DNA of 64,000 nucleotides. Source: Diploptera punctata (Eukaryota; Arthropoda; Insecta; Blattodea; Blaberidae). The notes below the pieces were generated by a model, which worked only from the letters and a program-made list of their open reading frames with translations, had not been told where the DNA came from and made no database searches. The translations under genes were made by a program, and so were the position numbers. This document shows positions 42,765 to 54,613 of this stretch, piece after piece (positions within the stretch are counted from its first letter, which is position 1; every line of letters begins with the position of its first letter). The DNA lies in NCBI GenBank assembly GCA_030220185.1, contig JASPKZ010007247.1, positions 1,135,501 through 1,199,500 of the forward strand, written 5' to 3'.

Positions 42765-43050
42765 GCTGGTTCGTGTCTCCATGGGGGAAGACATTTTCAC
42801 ATGGAATTTCAGCCAGTAAGGGACCGATGCCCACTCAGCACCATGGGGAATTTGGGTAGCTACAATAAGTAGCGACTCCAGGTTGAGAAAACCATCTATA
42901 ACGGCTGGAGGACCCGACATGCTGAGTACTTGTCCCTCCTACACCGGATGGATGATCGTCTACCTCTGTAATTAGTACATGTAGATGTGAGGCCAGTGGC
43001 CGACTGGTAGGCCAAAGGCCTTTTAGACCTGTCACGCCTTGGAGTTTTAT
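42765..43050 (+). repeat. Unclassified interspersed repeat
   Basis: CAGGTTGAGAAAACCATCTATAACGGCTGGAGGACCCGACAT region recurs inverted at 52560-52795 and in part at 54372-54510. Three diverged copies; no coding. Confidence 0.55.
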
Positions 43051-43620
43051 TCATTTGTCAGCCATAGTAATCCAGACACATCCAATGGTTCTTGATGTGG
43101 TATAGGCTAATGTGTCCAAGCCTCTAAAAATGAAGTTGAAGTAAAAAATTACAGCTGTTCTTATATTTTTGTAGGTAACAGAATCTGTAATTTAAAGCAA
43201 CCTACTCCTGTAAAATGGTTAGAGAATACTTAATTTCAAATAAGGGCTCATTTACTGTCTGCTAGATTGATTTGGGAGATTCCCAATCATTGCAGACACA
43301 AACCTGCAATGCAGAATTATGACTGTTAATCCTCAGCTTGCATTTTATTGGCGAATCGACCGTTTCCCTTCCTCTCAAGCATTTAATTACGTTTGTCGCT
43401 TTTTTTTACAGTTCGCCAATCTTTTCCAGACTGTACCCAATGTCGCGCTACCACACAGGGATTCCCAACTCATTACTAATAAAGTAATAATACTATTTTG
43501 CATCGACCGTACTAGCATATATCTGCAGTTTGTCTGCTGTTAAAAGCGTTCTTGCCTTCCATGAGATACTTTCAAGAAACATTTTGTTCCGTTGAGCTCA
43601 TTGTTAAATATTAAAAAAAA
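43051..43620. other. Unassigned stretch
   Basis: No recognised gene. Confidence 0.3.
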
Positions 43621-43799
43621 AAATGTACCTGTTGTGGCAGTCTTCCTCAACAAATTATATCATATCAGATCAACCCACCCTACAATCAACCCAGATCAAC
43701 CCATCTACAATATATTCGTCAAACAGAACTAATACCCACCCAATGAACAGCTTTGAAAATGGAACCAGTTTCGAAAGGCCTAGCTGAATATGTTATACA

Positions 43800-44137
43800 T
43801 CCATCCATCCATAGTAATTCTGCCCGAAGGCAGGTCCTTCACTGTAATCATAGCATTTTCATGCTATGCTTGCAGCTTTATTAGGGAATTGTAGGTGTTG
43901 TAGCTTCCCGTTGCTTTCCACACCGGTGAAGAATGATGATGATAATGATAAGGATGATGATGATAGCCATATGATTTCGGGGACCGTTTGGGCCTTAAAG
44001 TTTTCCTGACATTTGTCTTACAGGTGAGGAAAAACCCCGATAAAAACCTCACCCAGAAAAACTGCCCCCACCAGGGATCGAACCCGGGCCCTCTGCGTGA
44101 CAAGGCAGCACGCTACCTCGAGACCACAGCGGTGGAC
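43800..44137 (-). mobile_element. SINE, tail type A, antisense
   Basis: Complete, flanked by TATGTTATACA (43789-43799, 44138-44148). Head A and B boxes intact; GAAA-loop hairpin at 43848-43867. Confidence 0.93.
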
Positions 44138-44167
44138 TATGTTATACAAATAGGTTACAATTTGTTG

Positions 44168-44233
44168 AGAAAGACCGCCACAACAGGTACAAAATTGTAT
44201 TGTTTTTTAAATACTTCCATGAGATGTCACATT
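44168..44233. repeat. 66-bp direct repeat flanking a LINE (left)
   Basis: AGAAAGACCGCCACAACAGG ... GAGATGTCACATT; matches 44640-44705 with about four differences. An inverted partial match to its upstream side lies at 43627-43658. Confidence 0.9.
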
Positions 44234-44639
44234 ATTATTATCATCCAGGGATTAAGCCTGTTGGCTCGTTCCGGTTTCATGAAAGCTAGAATTGTTAAAA
44301 TTGTTCAGACCATTTTATATGTGGGAGTCCAACATTTCTCCTTCCGTGCGGTTTATAATTTAGCAATAATTTTGAAAATCTTCATTCTGGCATTCTATCA
44401 ATATGTTCTTTAGACCATTTTATATGTGGGCGTCCAACATTTCTCCTTCCGTGCGGTTTATAATTTAGCAATAATTTTGAAAATCTTCATTCTGGCATTC
44501 TATCAATATGTTCTTTCCAGTCCCTATATGTAATTATTCGGTCTGTAAGTTTGAAAATATTTAGTTCTTTTCTTATGTCTTCATTCCTTTTCTTATCCAG
44601 CAGAGTATATCCTGCTATATTTCTTAAAAATCTCATTTC
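44234..44639 (-). mobile_element. RTE-related LINE 3' fragment with internal duplication
   Basis: Minus-strand copy of the 15.98-16.40 kb subfamily, with tail (ATT)/(ATG) at 44231-44247. A segment of about 104 bp (AGACCATTTTATATGTGGG onward) is present twice in tandem (44309-44412, 44413-44516). Confidence 0.85.
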
Positions 44640-44705
44640 AGAAAGACTGCCACAACAGGTAAAAAATTTTATTGTTTTTTAAATACTTCCATGAGATGTC
44701 ACATT
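44640..44705. repeat. 66-bp direct repeat flanking a LINE (right)
   Basis: Partner of 44168-44233; reads as an unusually long target duplication. Confidence 0.9.
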
Positions 44706-44736
44706 TTAAATCTTTTTTATTCCATGCAACCAGATC

Positions 44737-45095
44737 GTCATTTCGACATTTCTGGTATTGTCTCCTGGCATTGGCGTATTGTAACCCACTTCTGAGGTTG
44801 GGACGCCTGGAAGGCGACGTTACGCTTCCCCAATCATATGATGAATGGGTGATAATGATGGTAATGATGCGCCAGCAGAGGCCTTAACCATAAACTTCAT
44901 CTAATAAAGTGAATATGATGATAATGATGGCCAGATGATGTTCGGGAACCGTTAGAGCCTTGAAGTTTCCTGACATTTGTCTTACAGGTGAGGAACCCCG
45001 AAAAAAACCTCACCCAGGAAACTTGTCCCGACCAGATATCGAACCCGGCCCGCTTCGTGACAAGGCAGCACGCTATCTCGAGACCATAGCGGTAG
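44737..45095 (-). mobile_element. SINE, tail type B, antisense
   Basis: Full-length antisense copy; GCGCCAGCAGAGG replaces the usual CGCCAGGAGAG, B box GATATCGAACCC mutated. Confidence 0.85.
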
Positions 45096-46054
45096 AATAT
45101 GTCAAAATTCTAAAGTAAATTCAGCCATGAATTGTTATAAAGTCATAGTTACTTGAAAATCACAGTAGTCCAAAATATTATAACAGTTTTCAATCGGTTA
45201 AGCTTACCGTCAGCGCCGTTGAGATCCGTAGTTGAGAACTTACCGTTTAATTGTGAATTACCAATATATTGTTCCGGTATGACGCAAAACCGCTTCCAAT
45301 TGTTTGAGCGAAATTCTTTGTTTCGCACGTTCAATGCGACAAGAGACCGCTAATTGATACACATTTTTATTCAGGTAGTGATTCGAGTATTCATTTGTTC
45401 ATCTATTTTATGCTACAAAATATTGTTGTCTTTTTAAGGTAAAATGTATTCCATTTAAATGCTCCATCAGAGATGCAGGTTCGAAATGAAATATAATTTT
45501 CATCGTCATTTACAGAAGGTAATCAATATAACGTTTAATCAAGTGCGTAATGCATCCTTCTAATTAAAATATGAGAGAGGTAGTAAGTTATACATCAAAA
45601 CAAGAAACAAGTCTAATAAACATGCGCCCTAAGATTTATATATTCGGAGGTATACGCAGGTTTTCATCAGAACTTATATAGTAGACTAAGACTATTGTGA
45701 AAAAGCCCTGCGACCCGTTATTAAAATAACGGGTGGTGCCACTGGTTGTGGTGCCCCGGGTACCAAGACAGAGTCCATTTGCCCCGGATAAATGTGTAAG
45801 ACGATTAGATGTATAATGGAATGGTTGGCTGTTGATACGCAGCGGCAAGGATCTGGCCTAGCTCCATGTTTTGTTTTCATTATTATTATTTTTTATGATT
45901 TCTCGATTTGATTGAATTATTTCGTGTTTTTAATAAATTTTCCGCGATCCGATCTTTTTTGGTGAGCAGCTGTGCTTATTCCAGTTGCTATGATAAGCTA
46001 ACTTGAGTATAATTTGGTGCTGGATGGTGACCGGTCCATCTGCATATTTATTCG
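45096..46054. other. Unassigned stretch
   Basis: Both strands open at 45149-45353 for about 60 codons, without a recognised product. GC-richer patch at 45700-45850. No repeat assignment. Confidence 0.3.
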
Positions 46055-46625
46055 CGACTATTTAACTCATGCCACAAATGCTAGTCAATGACCAATCACG
46101 TTTCAATGAATGTTGTTTTACAACCAATGACAGTCGTGTTTCACCTCGCTCTTTATCGATTTCTCTTTATCAGCTCCTGCTTTTGTGATAAAGAAAGCTC
46201 CTCCTTTTTAATGTTCTGAACAGGTCAAAGCATTATTTTTCTCCAACAAATATATTGAATATAGCAAATAATGAAAAGATTCCTTGATTTCACTGAGTTG
46301 TTTACTAAAAAAAATAAATGAATAACCCGTAATGTTGATTATGATATATAGTTTGATGTGTTTAATTATTTCTCCACTTGGGTGCACTCTTACAATATTG
46401 CGATCTTATTTGGCAATAAATAATATGATCAAGCAGCAATGAATGAACATAACCTCACATTTCTGATTTGTTTTCAAACATCGCCGTTTACATTAAATAT
46501 ATAAATATTTTAAAATATCTATAGTTAAACAATGATTTGTGAGCAAAAAGCTTAATTTTATTCGTTAAATAGTCCTAACAAATGCCACTCTTGATTTCCA
46601 AATTCTCTAGATAAATTCGTGGCAT
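46055..46625. repeat. Unclassified repeat, copy 2 of an inverted pair
   Basis: Reverse-complement relative of 22978-23517; includes a small extra piece (TTTTGTGATAAAGAAAGC) at about 46171-46200. Confidence 0.75.
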
Positions 46626-47740
46626 TACTTATGATAATTGTGATATGAATGTGTTTTAATATAATTTAGTTTATTATTTTTATGTTTCTGACATTTTCTT
46701 TAAATGTATAATTTATTTTCAATGTTTAAAAGTATTTTTTTTAAATATTTTATTATAATATGCTGAGAGTCAATCAGAGTGAAGGATTGGTCTCGCTGTG
46801 AATTTGGATGCTGGCATTGGCTGGCGGAACCTATGCTGTAATGGTGGGAATTTTTAATTATGTTATAGACTTATGTTTTTTTTTCGATTTTATAATGATG
46901 TCCCGGAGTGTTTATTTTTAATGTTGGGAACTTGTGATATTTTTCGATTTTTAATGATATTCCGAATGTTTGTTTTTATGTTTATTGTTTGTAATTTATA
47001 GTGGGCCCTTTGAAGCTCGTACTCTTATATATTATGAAGGCAGCGGCAGTTATGAAGACAGCAGCAGAAGTCCCAAGTTGAAATGAAATCCCCAATCACT
47101 CACTTTTACCCGGTCGATAAGAATTTAATGAATTTACTAGTGGGAACAAGAGGGACTACTCCGGTATTCACCTTGGCACTAAGGAAACCACCAAGCAGAG
47201 TAGCTTGATTAATAGAATAATTTTGCTATTTAATGTTTTCTGAAGAGGTTATAAATTTTAATTTATTAGATTTAATTTAGTGAAATTGCCCCTATATAGT
47301 AGATCTTAAGCGTGAAAAGATGCATTGCCCCTCCTATTCAGCCCTATGTTGGAGAGGCTGACAAGACGTGACACTGCTACTTACTTGTCAGTTGTGTTAT
47401 TTAATTGGGAGTGCACCTGTATCCGGGTAGGATACACATTTCACACCTAATGATCACTTATTAACATCCCTGTTATGTATAGGAATAGCTCAACCTGAAG
47501 CTCATAAACAGTAATGGATTCTCCTATTATCATCTTTAAGAGGTGGTATCTATCCTATTTGGCCTAACCTCCAGTTCGAAAATTATAAGCAAATTACGCC
47601 ATTCTATATTTATCCTACTATTGATTTCGAACCGAAACACTTTATAAAATTAATCCCAAGAATTATTAACCTATATTATGAAATAAAATTATATTTTATA
47701 ATTTTGTTGCAATTGGAATAGCTACTTGAACACATTATAG

Positions 47741-47779
<39 letters not shown>

Positions 47780-48206
47780 ATCCCTGGTTTTAATTAGTAT
47801 CCTACCATGAACTATCATGTGATTTAAATGGTCAAGTCAACGGTCATTTGGTCAGTAGTAAGGTATAGCTGCGTGTACAGGGGCCGCCATATAACTAAAA
47901 ACATGTCTGACATCAGAGCTAAGTAGGTGTGCACTCTGTCTTTGTTTGCCTCTATCTCTTTCTCATGCGTGCAAATAACCAATCTAAAAGTATCGGTCAC
48001 TTACTTACACTACTTCATTACAAACAGCTTGTCACAAAAAACAATGTTTTGCGAGTTAGAATAATACGAGTGAAGCAGATGCTCCGCGCATGCGTATGAG
48101 GTATTCGGCAGGCTGGTCGTAAAGGTTTTCATGCTTTCAGATATCTGGCACTACTTCTACTTTTAAAGGTAGTGGAAACATAACAGTCCTAAAATGTTTA
48201 ATAAGT
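46626..48206. other. Unassigned stretch with a (CA)n(TA)n microsatellite
   Basis: CA/TA dinucleotide run at 47742-47779. The rest is AT-rich with no recognised gene. Confidence 0.35.
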
Positions 48207-48207
48207 G

Positions 48208-48560
48208 TCTACCGCTGTGGTCTCGAGATAGCAGTCTCTTATCACGCAGCGGGCCCGGGTTCGATCCCCGGTCGGAACAAGTTTCCTAGATGAGTTTTTT
48301 TTCGGAGTTTTTTTCTCACCTGTAAGGCAAATACCAGAAAACTATAAGGTCCAATCGGTCCCCGAACATCATCTAGCCATCATTAACATATTCAGCTAAT
48401 TACATTAAGGATTAAGGCCTCTCCTGGTGTATCATTATCTTCATCATCACACATCATATCTTTGGGGCTCCCCACCCATAGAAGTGGGTTACAATACGCC
48501 AATGCCAGGAGAGAATACCAGAAGTGTCGAAATGACAAAAACTGGTGGAATTGAATACAA
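48208..48560 (+). mobile_element. SINE, tail type B
   Basis: Complete; B box GGTTCGATCCC kept, tail with a deletion removing the CGCCTTCCAGGCGCC part. Confidence 0.87.
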
Positions 48561-48968
48561 TAAAGTTTTTAATATAAACATATGAAGATATATTCTACTG
48601 TTCCAGTGAATGATATTGCAAAATCAACTCCGGTTTCCGAGAGGAGTGTTAAGCGTGCTCGCAAGGAATTTAAAGATATAGGGACAATGCGAACTACCAG
48701 AAAAGAAAATACAAAGAAGCTGGAGTTAGATAAGGGGTAAAAGTTCAAGTTGGACAGTTCTTATACATATACACTTTTTGCACGTATTTTATTTTGTCAA
48801 TACTGGAATAGAATTCTGGGGAATTCTAATGCACACAGCAGTCTGAATTAATTCAAAGAAAAAATAAAACAACGCTCGAACTATTGTAGCCAGTATGTAT
48901 TGCTATTTGCCAGAAGAAAGTACGAACAATGCCTGAAAACTAAATGATACGTTGGTATAGAAATAATA
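48561..48968. other. Unassigned stretch
   Basis: 48600-48740 reads in one frame like KIYSTVPVNDIAKSTPVSER..VKRARKEFKDIG, possibly a homeodomain-like transposase relic, but too short to assign. Confidence 0.25.
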
Positions 48969-49500
48969 CTGAGCAACAAAAAATAAACTTTTCTTTTTGT
49001 CTCAGAAAGAAAAATATGTGATTCTGATAGTATTTTTTCTTCTGAATTCAAATATATCGGGTTTTCTCCATCACGCAAGGTTTCCGAGAGACAGATTTTT
49101 ATAATTTCAAACACTTTAATATTTTCTACATTCGTAACTATACAATATTCGAACTTTCGGACTCACCTAGAAAGTAAGAAATTACGATTTTCTGCTATAT
49201 TTCGCCTGTGGAGCATCCCTCTTGATAGTCACAAAAATCGGCCAGCATATTAGGATTCCATTTGCCTTGATATCTCTTTTCCATAGCTGAAACCATATGA
49301 GTTAGCTCATTTGGTTTTATTTTCCAATGGACGAAAAACGTTTATTTAAAAACATAATTATTTAAATCCATTAATTGAAATTGAAATAAAAAAACTGTGG
49401 GTGACTGAGAAATTCCGAATACATATTTGAAAACACGATAAAAAAACTGCATTAAGTAGAACTATTGGTACTCATGAGACAAAAATCATGTTGATCAGTG
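48969..49500 (-). mobile_element. CACTG-ended repeat, copy 2
   Basis: Colinear with copies at 41439 and 53057; ends ACTGAGCAACAAAAAATAAA and ATGTTGATCAGTG. Coding remnant partly deleted. Confidence 0.75.
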
Positions 49501-50030
49501 TAATCTAAAATCACGATGTTAACTGTAACGTCAAAAACATAGCCTATGTTATTTATGGATTCAAAAGGATAGTTGATAGCAACGGGAATACGCTTACCTA
49601 AATATAAAAGAATAACCTAAATCTGCCTTAAACTTAAAACCAAACCAAAATAATTCACTCTAAGTTTATATTAGACTTTTTTATGTATCACATGTTATTA
49701 TTAAATGTAATAATGAAGTGTGACATGCAAGGGGACAAAATCACATGAAATAAGTAGGCCTATATGGCGGAATCCTCAATAAACATATTGACAAACATGT
49801 CAGTAGTATGAGATATAACCGAAGTTAATAGAGAAGTATCGATATACTTAGTGATTTGCATTCCGTTTCAAGATTCATAGACATACGAGCTAGAATAGCC
49901 GGATTCATCTTATACCATTTAAACTTAAAATTCAAACAAAAATTAGTCACCCTAAACGACTTCTTTATAATTGAATAATTCCACTAGGTAGTTAAGGTGA
50001 GTTATTTTGGAACTACTTCAGAGGAGGGAG
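49501..50030. other. Unassigned stretch
   Basis: No recognised content. Confidence 0.3.
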
Positions 50031-50042
50031 GAACGATATATA

Positions 50043-50367
50043 ACTTATTAACTCACTGGCACTACCTATCGAACCTGTAGGTTCATGGTCGCACGGACAT
50101 ATGCTCTCCATACATCCCTATCCTGAGCCAATGTTTTCCCTGTATAATCTACTTCCCTAAAATCGTGGTTAATGTTATTCTCCCACCTGATTCTTGGTCT
50201 ACCAACTGGGAGTTTTCCCTCTGGTTTTCCTACAAGAAGCTTGTATGCACGTATTTCATTCCCCATTCGTGCCACTTGTCCTGCCCATCGCAGTCTACGA
50301 GATTAACTGTTATTATATGTAGCTTCCATGTAGTTCACTGTTATGAAGACTTCTCCATTCACCTGTC
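50043..50367 (-). mobile_element. RTE-type LINE 3' end, antisense
   Basis: Flanked by GAACGATATATA (50031-50042, 50368-50379). C-terminal region with several small deletions; tail reduced to TAAT. (TA)n follows at 50374-50402. Confidence 0.88.
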
Positions 50368-50370
50368 GAA

Positions 50371-50403
<33 letters not shown>

Positions 50404-50408
<5 letters not shown>

Positions 50409-51010
50409 TAAATATATATATATTATAATTAAATTTTTGACATTGAGCAATGCAAGCTTAATATCAGCCTTACTTAAAATTTAAAAAAAAATAAAAGATT
50501 CACCCAAATGTTATACTTGTCCTTTTTGTCAAGCATGGGTTAATAATTGGATCACATTTATATTAGGTTCCGCCTTAAATGGAGTTTGGCCTCTTGTTAA
50601 TTTTTAAGGAAATGGTGATTAAGGGCTATTTTTTGTTACCCTTTTAAAGAAACGATGGTTGACTGTACTACTATTTTATGTTGGCACTACTGCTTAGAGT
50701 TCAATATTATTGTCGTCAAGGCAAACATTATAGTGCAAAAAGTGTTTATGTACAAGGACAGACCAACTCGGCTATTGTCAGATAAAGCAAATGATAGTGA
50801 CGTGAGCTATTCGAAACAAAATGCATGCTTTTTTTTAAATAATGAACTGATTTAAAAAAAAATGTGAGTTAATCGCATCATTATTTAATAAATTATATTG
50901 TTAATTTATTTATGAAATCGTTTAATTCATTGCTATTATTTTATTCCTTATGTTTTTATCTACCGGCACTAAAAATGTTTATATACATTTTTTTTTCATT
51001 CCATTAACTT
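50404..51010. other. Unassigned stretch
   Basis: No gene or repeat recognised. Confidence 0.3.
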
Positions 51011-51019
51011 AGTTTAACC

Positions 51020-51240
51020 TCTCAACTTTGGTAGGTACATTTTACATGCCACACACCACTCGGACCTTACAGTGGCACGACCTGTCGGGAGAGAATTTAA
51101 GCTATGGATCACATATATGCTATTTTAACCACACAAGGACATGGAGGGCCTCCCAGAATGAGTGATCAGCTCAATAACAGGGACTCCTTCGAGACACAAC
51201 ATTAAGGCGAAACACAATATTCACACACACATTATTCATA
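51020..51240. repeat. Unclassified interspersed repeat, second copy
   Basis: Relative of 13310-13560 (ATGAGTGATCAGCTCAATA core). Confidence 0.5.
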
Positions 51241-51314
51241 CTAAACACGACGAATATGATGATGATTATGATGGCCAGGTGATGTTCGAGGACCAAGTAT
51301 GTTTATAGTAATTA

Positions 51315-52274
51315 CACTGGTCGACAAAAATTAACCTATTTTCTTTCACAAGAATAAAAATAAGAGATTTTAGAGTATTTTTCATCCTGAATTTAAATAT
51401 CATTTCAGTTTTTTCATATCAGGCAAGAGTTTTCTGTGATATTCATTTACATTTTTTTATAATTTATATAATTATAATAGATACAAAAGTAAGAATTTAC
51501 AAATCTGTCATAAGACCAGTTCTAACATATGGTTGTGAATGCCGAACAGAAATTCAAAAAAACAAAACAAATCAATGAAACAACCGAAATGAAAGTTTTA
51601 AGGAAAATCGTAGGAAAAAGGCCGAGAGAGAAAATTCGCAGCTCTCTTATTACAGAAGAATGTGAAATTGAACCTATAAACCTTTGGATAAACGATAGAA
51701 GATTAAATTGGAACGATCACATAGATAGAATGGAGAACAAAAGATTAGTGAAGAAAGTACGTGACTGGACACCTCAGCATAAAAGGCCATTAAGAAGACC
51801 ACAACTACGATGGAAGGATATCACCATACCCCGGACCTGTAGTGAATGAACATGCAACAAGCTGCCAGCTTTCATGCGTAGAGGAAGAAGAAGAAGAAGA
51901 AGAAGATATATTTTTTAATAAAATCCATCTAACTCATTCTGACTTACTAGAAAGTGGTAGATAGTGATTTTCGGGCATATTTTATGTAAGATCATTTTTA
52001 TTTTCATCTGAATCATGTTCAATTTGAGCTAGGTCAGAATAAGAGTTATGAGTTAAGGTCATATCTGCATACACTGGTACAGGGAACTCTTCATATAAGG
52101 TAAAGGTTCCTACGACAGGTCTAAGAAAATGCTAAAATGTTTTTTTAAAAAGTAGCTGTCACAAAAAAACTGTGCCTGATGGAAAAATTCTGACTACATA
52201 TCTGAATTCAGTATGAAAAAATGCACTAGATTCACTAATCAGATTTCTTGTGAAGAAAACCTTGTCGACCAGTG
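51315..52274 (+). mobile_element. CACTG-ended repeat, diverged copy split by a LINE
   Basis: Perfect 13-bp inverted ends CACTGGTCGACAA/TTGTCGACCAGTG. The interior (GACTTACTAGAAAGTGGTAG, GATTTTCGGGCATATTTTA) is a distant relative of the other three copies. A LINE fragment occupies 51479-51905. Confidence 0.75.
51479..51905 (+). mobile_element. RTE-related LINE 3' fragment, (AGA)n tail
   Basis: Codes RIYKSVIRPVLTYGCEC, ETTEMKVLRKIVGK, RPREKIRSSLI, DRRLNWNDHIDRMENKRLVK, RPLRRPQLRWKDI; frame broken near 51540. Tail (GAA)n 51884-51906. A separate subfamily. Confidence 0.75.
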
Positions 52275-52559
52275 TCGTTGTTATTATTATTATTTTTATT
52301 ATTATTATATTATTGAACTCAGTAATTAATATATGTAAGTAGGTGTAGTGTTTACAGAATATTGGCAAGGTTAACTTCAGCCAATGCGGGACTAGCGCGT
52401 CACTGATACAAAAGGTAGGTAGTAACATCGGACAGATTAAATATGCATCAAAACAAGAAACAAAGGTCTAAGGCATCCTGCATTGACTCAAGCTATGGAA
52501 TAGATCTACGAGTTGATTCGAGTCCTCACGAAACAAGAAAATGTTATAGTACGGGATCG
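52275..52559. other. Unassigned stretch
   Basis: Short ATT repeats at 52281-52306, otherwise nothing recognised. Confidence 0.3.
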
Positions 52560-52795
52560 GTGTCCATGCAGTATCAGGAGCGAATATTACTTCATGGCGT
52601 GACGGGCCTAAAAGCCCTTGGTCTACTGGCAAGCTACTGATCTCACATCCACTTGTGTCAATTACATAGGTGGAAATTCATCCAGCCAGTATAGGGTTAC
52701 ACGAGTTAGAATGTCGGGTCCACCCAGTGTTATAACAACTTATAACGGTTGGTTTTCTCAAGCTGGAGCCGCTATTTATTGTAACATTTAGGTAG
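52560..52795 (-). repeat. Unclassified interspersed repeat, inverted copy
   Basis: Reverse-complement relative of 42835-43050. Confidence 0.5.
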
Positions 52796-53056
52796 CTATA
52801 ATCTTTATAGGAAAATTAGTGTGAGTCAGTCTGTCTGTCTTTTATGGGCTCAAAATTACTTGACCGATTTGAATGGAGTTTTCACCATCTTTTAGAGATT
52901 TTTTTCTGTGACAATTAACGTATGTAACATATTATTATCGCCTCACTATGATGGTTGTCCATTTATATAAAAGCGGGTGCCGTGCGACAGTACTTGACAA
53001 TGATTAACATGCGGAATTAATATAGTGGCGGCAGTCGACATCTTTGCATATAATTA

Positions 53057-53602
53057 CACTGGTCAACATGATTTTTGTCTCATGAATACCAATAGTTGTA
53101 CTTAATGCAGTTTTTTTTACCGTGTCTTCAAATATGTATTCGGAATTTTTCCATCACCCACAGTTTTTTTATTTCAATTTCAATTAATGGATTTAAATAA
53201 TTATTTTTTAATAAACTTTTTTCGTCCATTTGTCCATTGTAAAATATAACGGGGAACACTTTCATCAGGAGATTTCAGCTATGAAAAAGAAATATCAAGG
53301 CAAATGGAATCCTAATATGCTGGCCGATTATTGTTGGACCATCAAGAGGGATGCTCCATAGGCGAAATATAGCAGAAAATCGTCATTTCTTACTTTCTAG
53401 GCGAGTCCGAATGTTCGAATATTGTGTAGTTATGAATGTAGAAAATATTAAAGTATTTGAAATTATAAATTCCTGTCTCTCGGAAACCTTGCGTGATGGA
53501 GAAAAACCGATATCATATTTGAATTCAGGAGAAAAAATACTATCAGAATCACATTTTTTTCTTTCTGAGACAAAAAAAAAAGTTTTTTTTTGTCGTTCAG
53601 TG
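53057..53602 (+). mobile_element. CACTG-ended repeat, copy 3
   Basis: Ends CACTGGTCAACATGATTTTT and ..TGTCGTTCAGTG. Best-preserved coding remnant of the family at 53251-53358: GEHFHQEISAMKKKYQGK then WNPNMLADYCWTIKRDAP and a stop. Confidence 0.8.
53251..53361 (+). pseudogene. Coding remnant with YQG-WNPNMLADYCW motif
   Basis: 36 open residues before TAG. Together with the 41.7 kb copy it extends upstream to LDFFPENLGAVSDEHGKHFH. The pattern recurs in predicted arthropod proteins as I remember it; function unknown, presumably encoded by the mobile parent of these repeats. Confidence 0.5.
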
Positions 53603-53699
53603 TTATGTATAACAGCTGTGGGAAAGCAAAGCGAGCCGCTGGACAACTATCATAGTGAGGCTATAATACCGTCAGTACTATAGAGCCGAAAGTAAAAGA

Positions 53700-54360
53700 A
53701 AGTGCATCGGTGCACTAAAAATGTCGCTATTTGAATTCTTAAAAGGCTTACGCTACCTAAACCATAACAAATACACCAAATTAGTGTACTCAGAATTGAA
53801 TATCTAAAAAATATCTACAAAAAAATCCGCAAGAGCATATACCTCTTTTATGGATAGCTCATTGATCCCAAGAAGATCGGGATAAGTAGATTCCCGGGCA
53901 ACGACAGGTAATCAGCATGGGTATCTAAAAATAATTACGATATAAATTTATAATATTTATTTACTTATTCAACTAAACATAAAAACACATTTAATTTATT
54001 TGGGCGTAGCAGCGCACGCCAGGTATTAGCGCCATCCTTAGTAATTCTGCCCGAAGGCAGGTTCTTCACTGCAATCATAGCATTTTCATGCTATGCTTGC
54101 AGCTTTACTAGGGAATTGTAGGTGTGGTAGCTTCCCGTTGCTTTCCACACCGGTGAAGGAGGATGATGATGATGGCCATATGATTTCGGGGACCGTTTGG
54201 GCCTTAACGTTTTCCTGACATTTGTCTTACAGGTGAGGAAAAACCCCGATAAAAACCTCACCCGGAAAAACGGCCCATTCCGGGGATCGAACCCGGGCCC
54301 GCTGCGTGGCAAGGCAGCACGCTACCTCGAGACCACAGCGGTGGACCGGGTATTAGCTAG
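53700..54360 (+). mobile_element. Helitron family B, 5'-truncated, with nested SINE
   Basis: Family B body (TTACGCTACCTAAACCATAA, AAGATCGGGATAAGTAGA), hairpin GGCGT-AGCAGCGC-ACGCC at 54003-54020, then the SINE, then GGGTATTAG and CTAG (54357-54360) before T. The SINE separates hairpin and terminus. Confidence 0.8.
54031..54346 (-). mobile_element. SINE, tail type A, antisense, in Helitron terminus
   Basis: Flanked by GGTATTAGC (54022-54030, 54348-54356), the last bases of the Helitron. Complete copy with the GAAA hairpin. Confidence 0.92.
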
Positions 54361-54613
54361 TGACTAATAAATAGTGGTTTCAGGTTGAGAATACGGCCAT
54401 ACTAACTACATGTAATCCCTATACTGGCTGGATCTACGTTAACACACGTGGATGTAAGACGGCTTGGTAAGTCAAGGGTGTTGCAGTCTTTCACTCCATG
54501 GTTGAATTTTATAATTCTATTAGGCTTATAAGTCAATTGTAAACCATCACACAAATTCTGACATCACGACAATAACTTTTTATTCAACTATTTTTTTGAA
54601 GAAACGAATCCGG

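Noticed and set aside
48600..48740. Possible homeodomain-like transposase N-terminus (DIAKSTPVSER..KRARKEFKDIG)
   Set aside because: About 40 codons only, in one copy, with no partner motifs.
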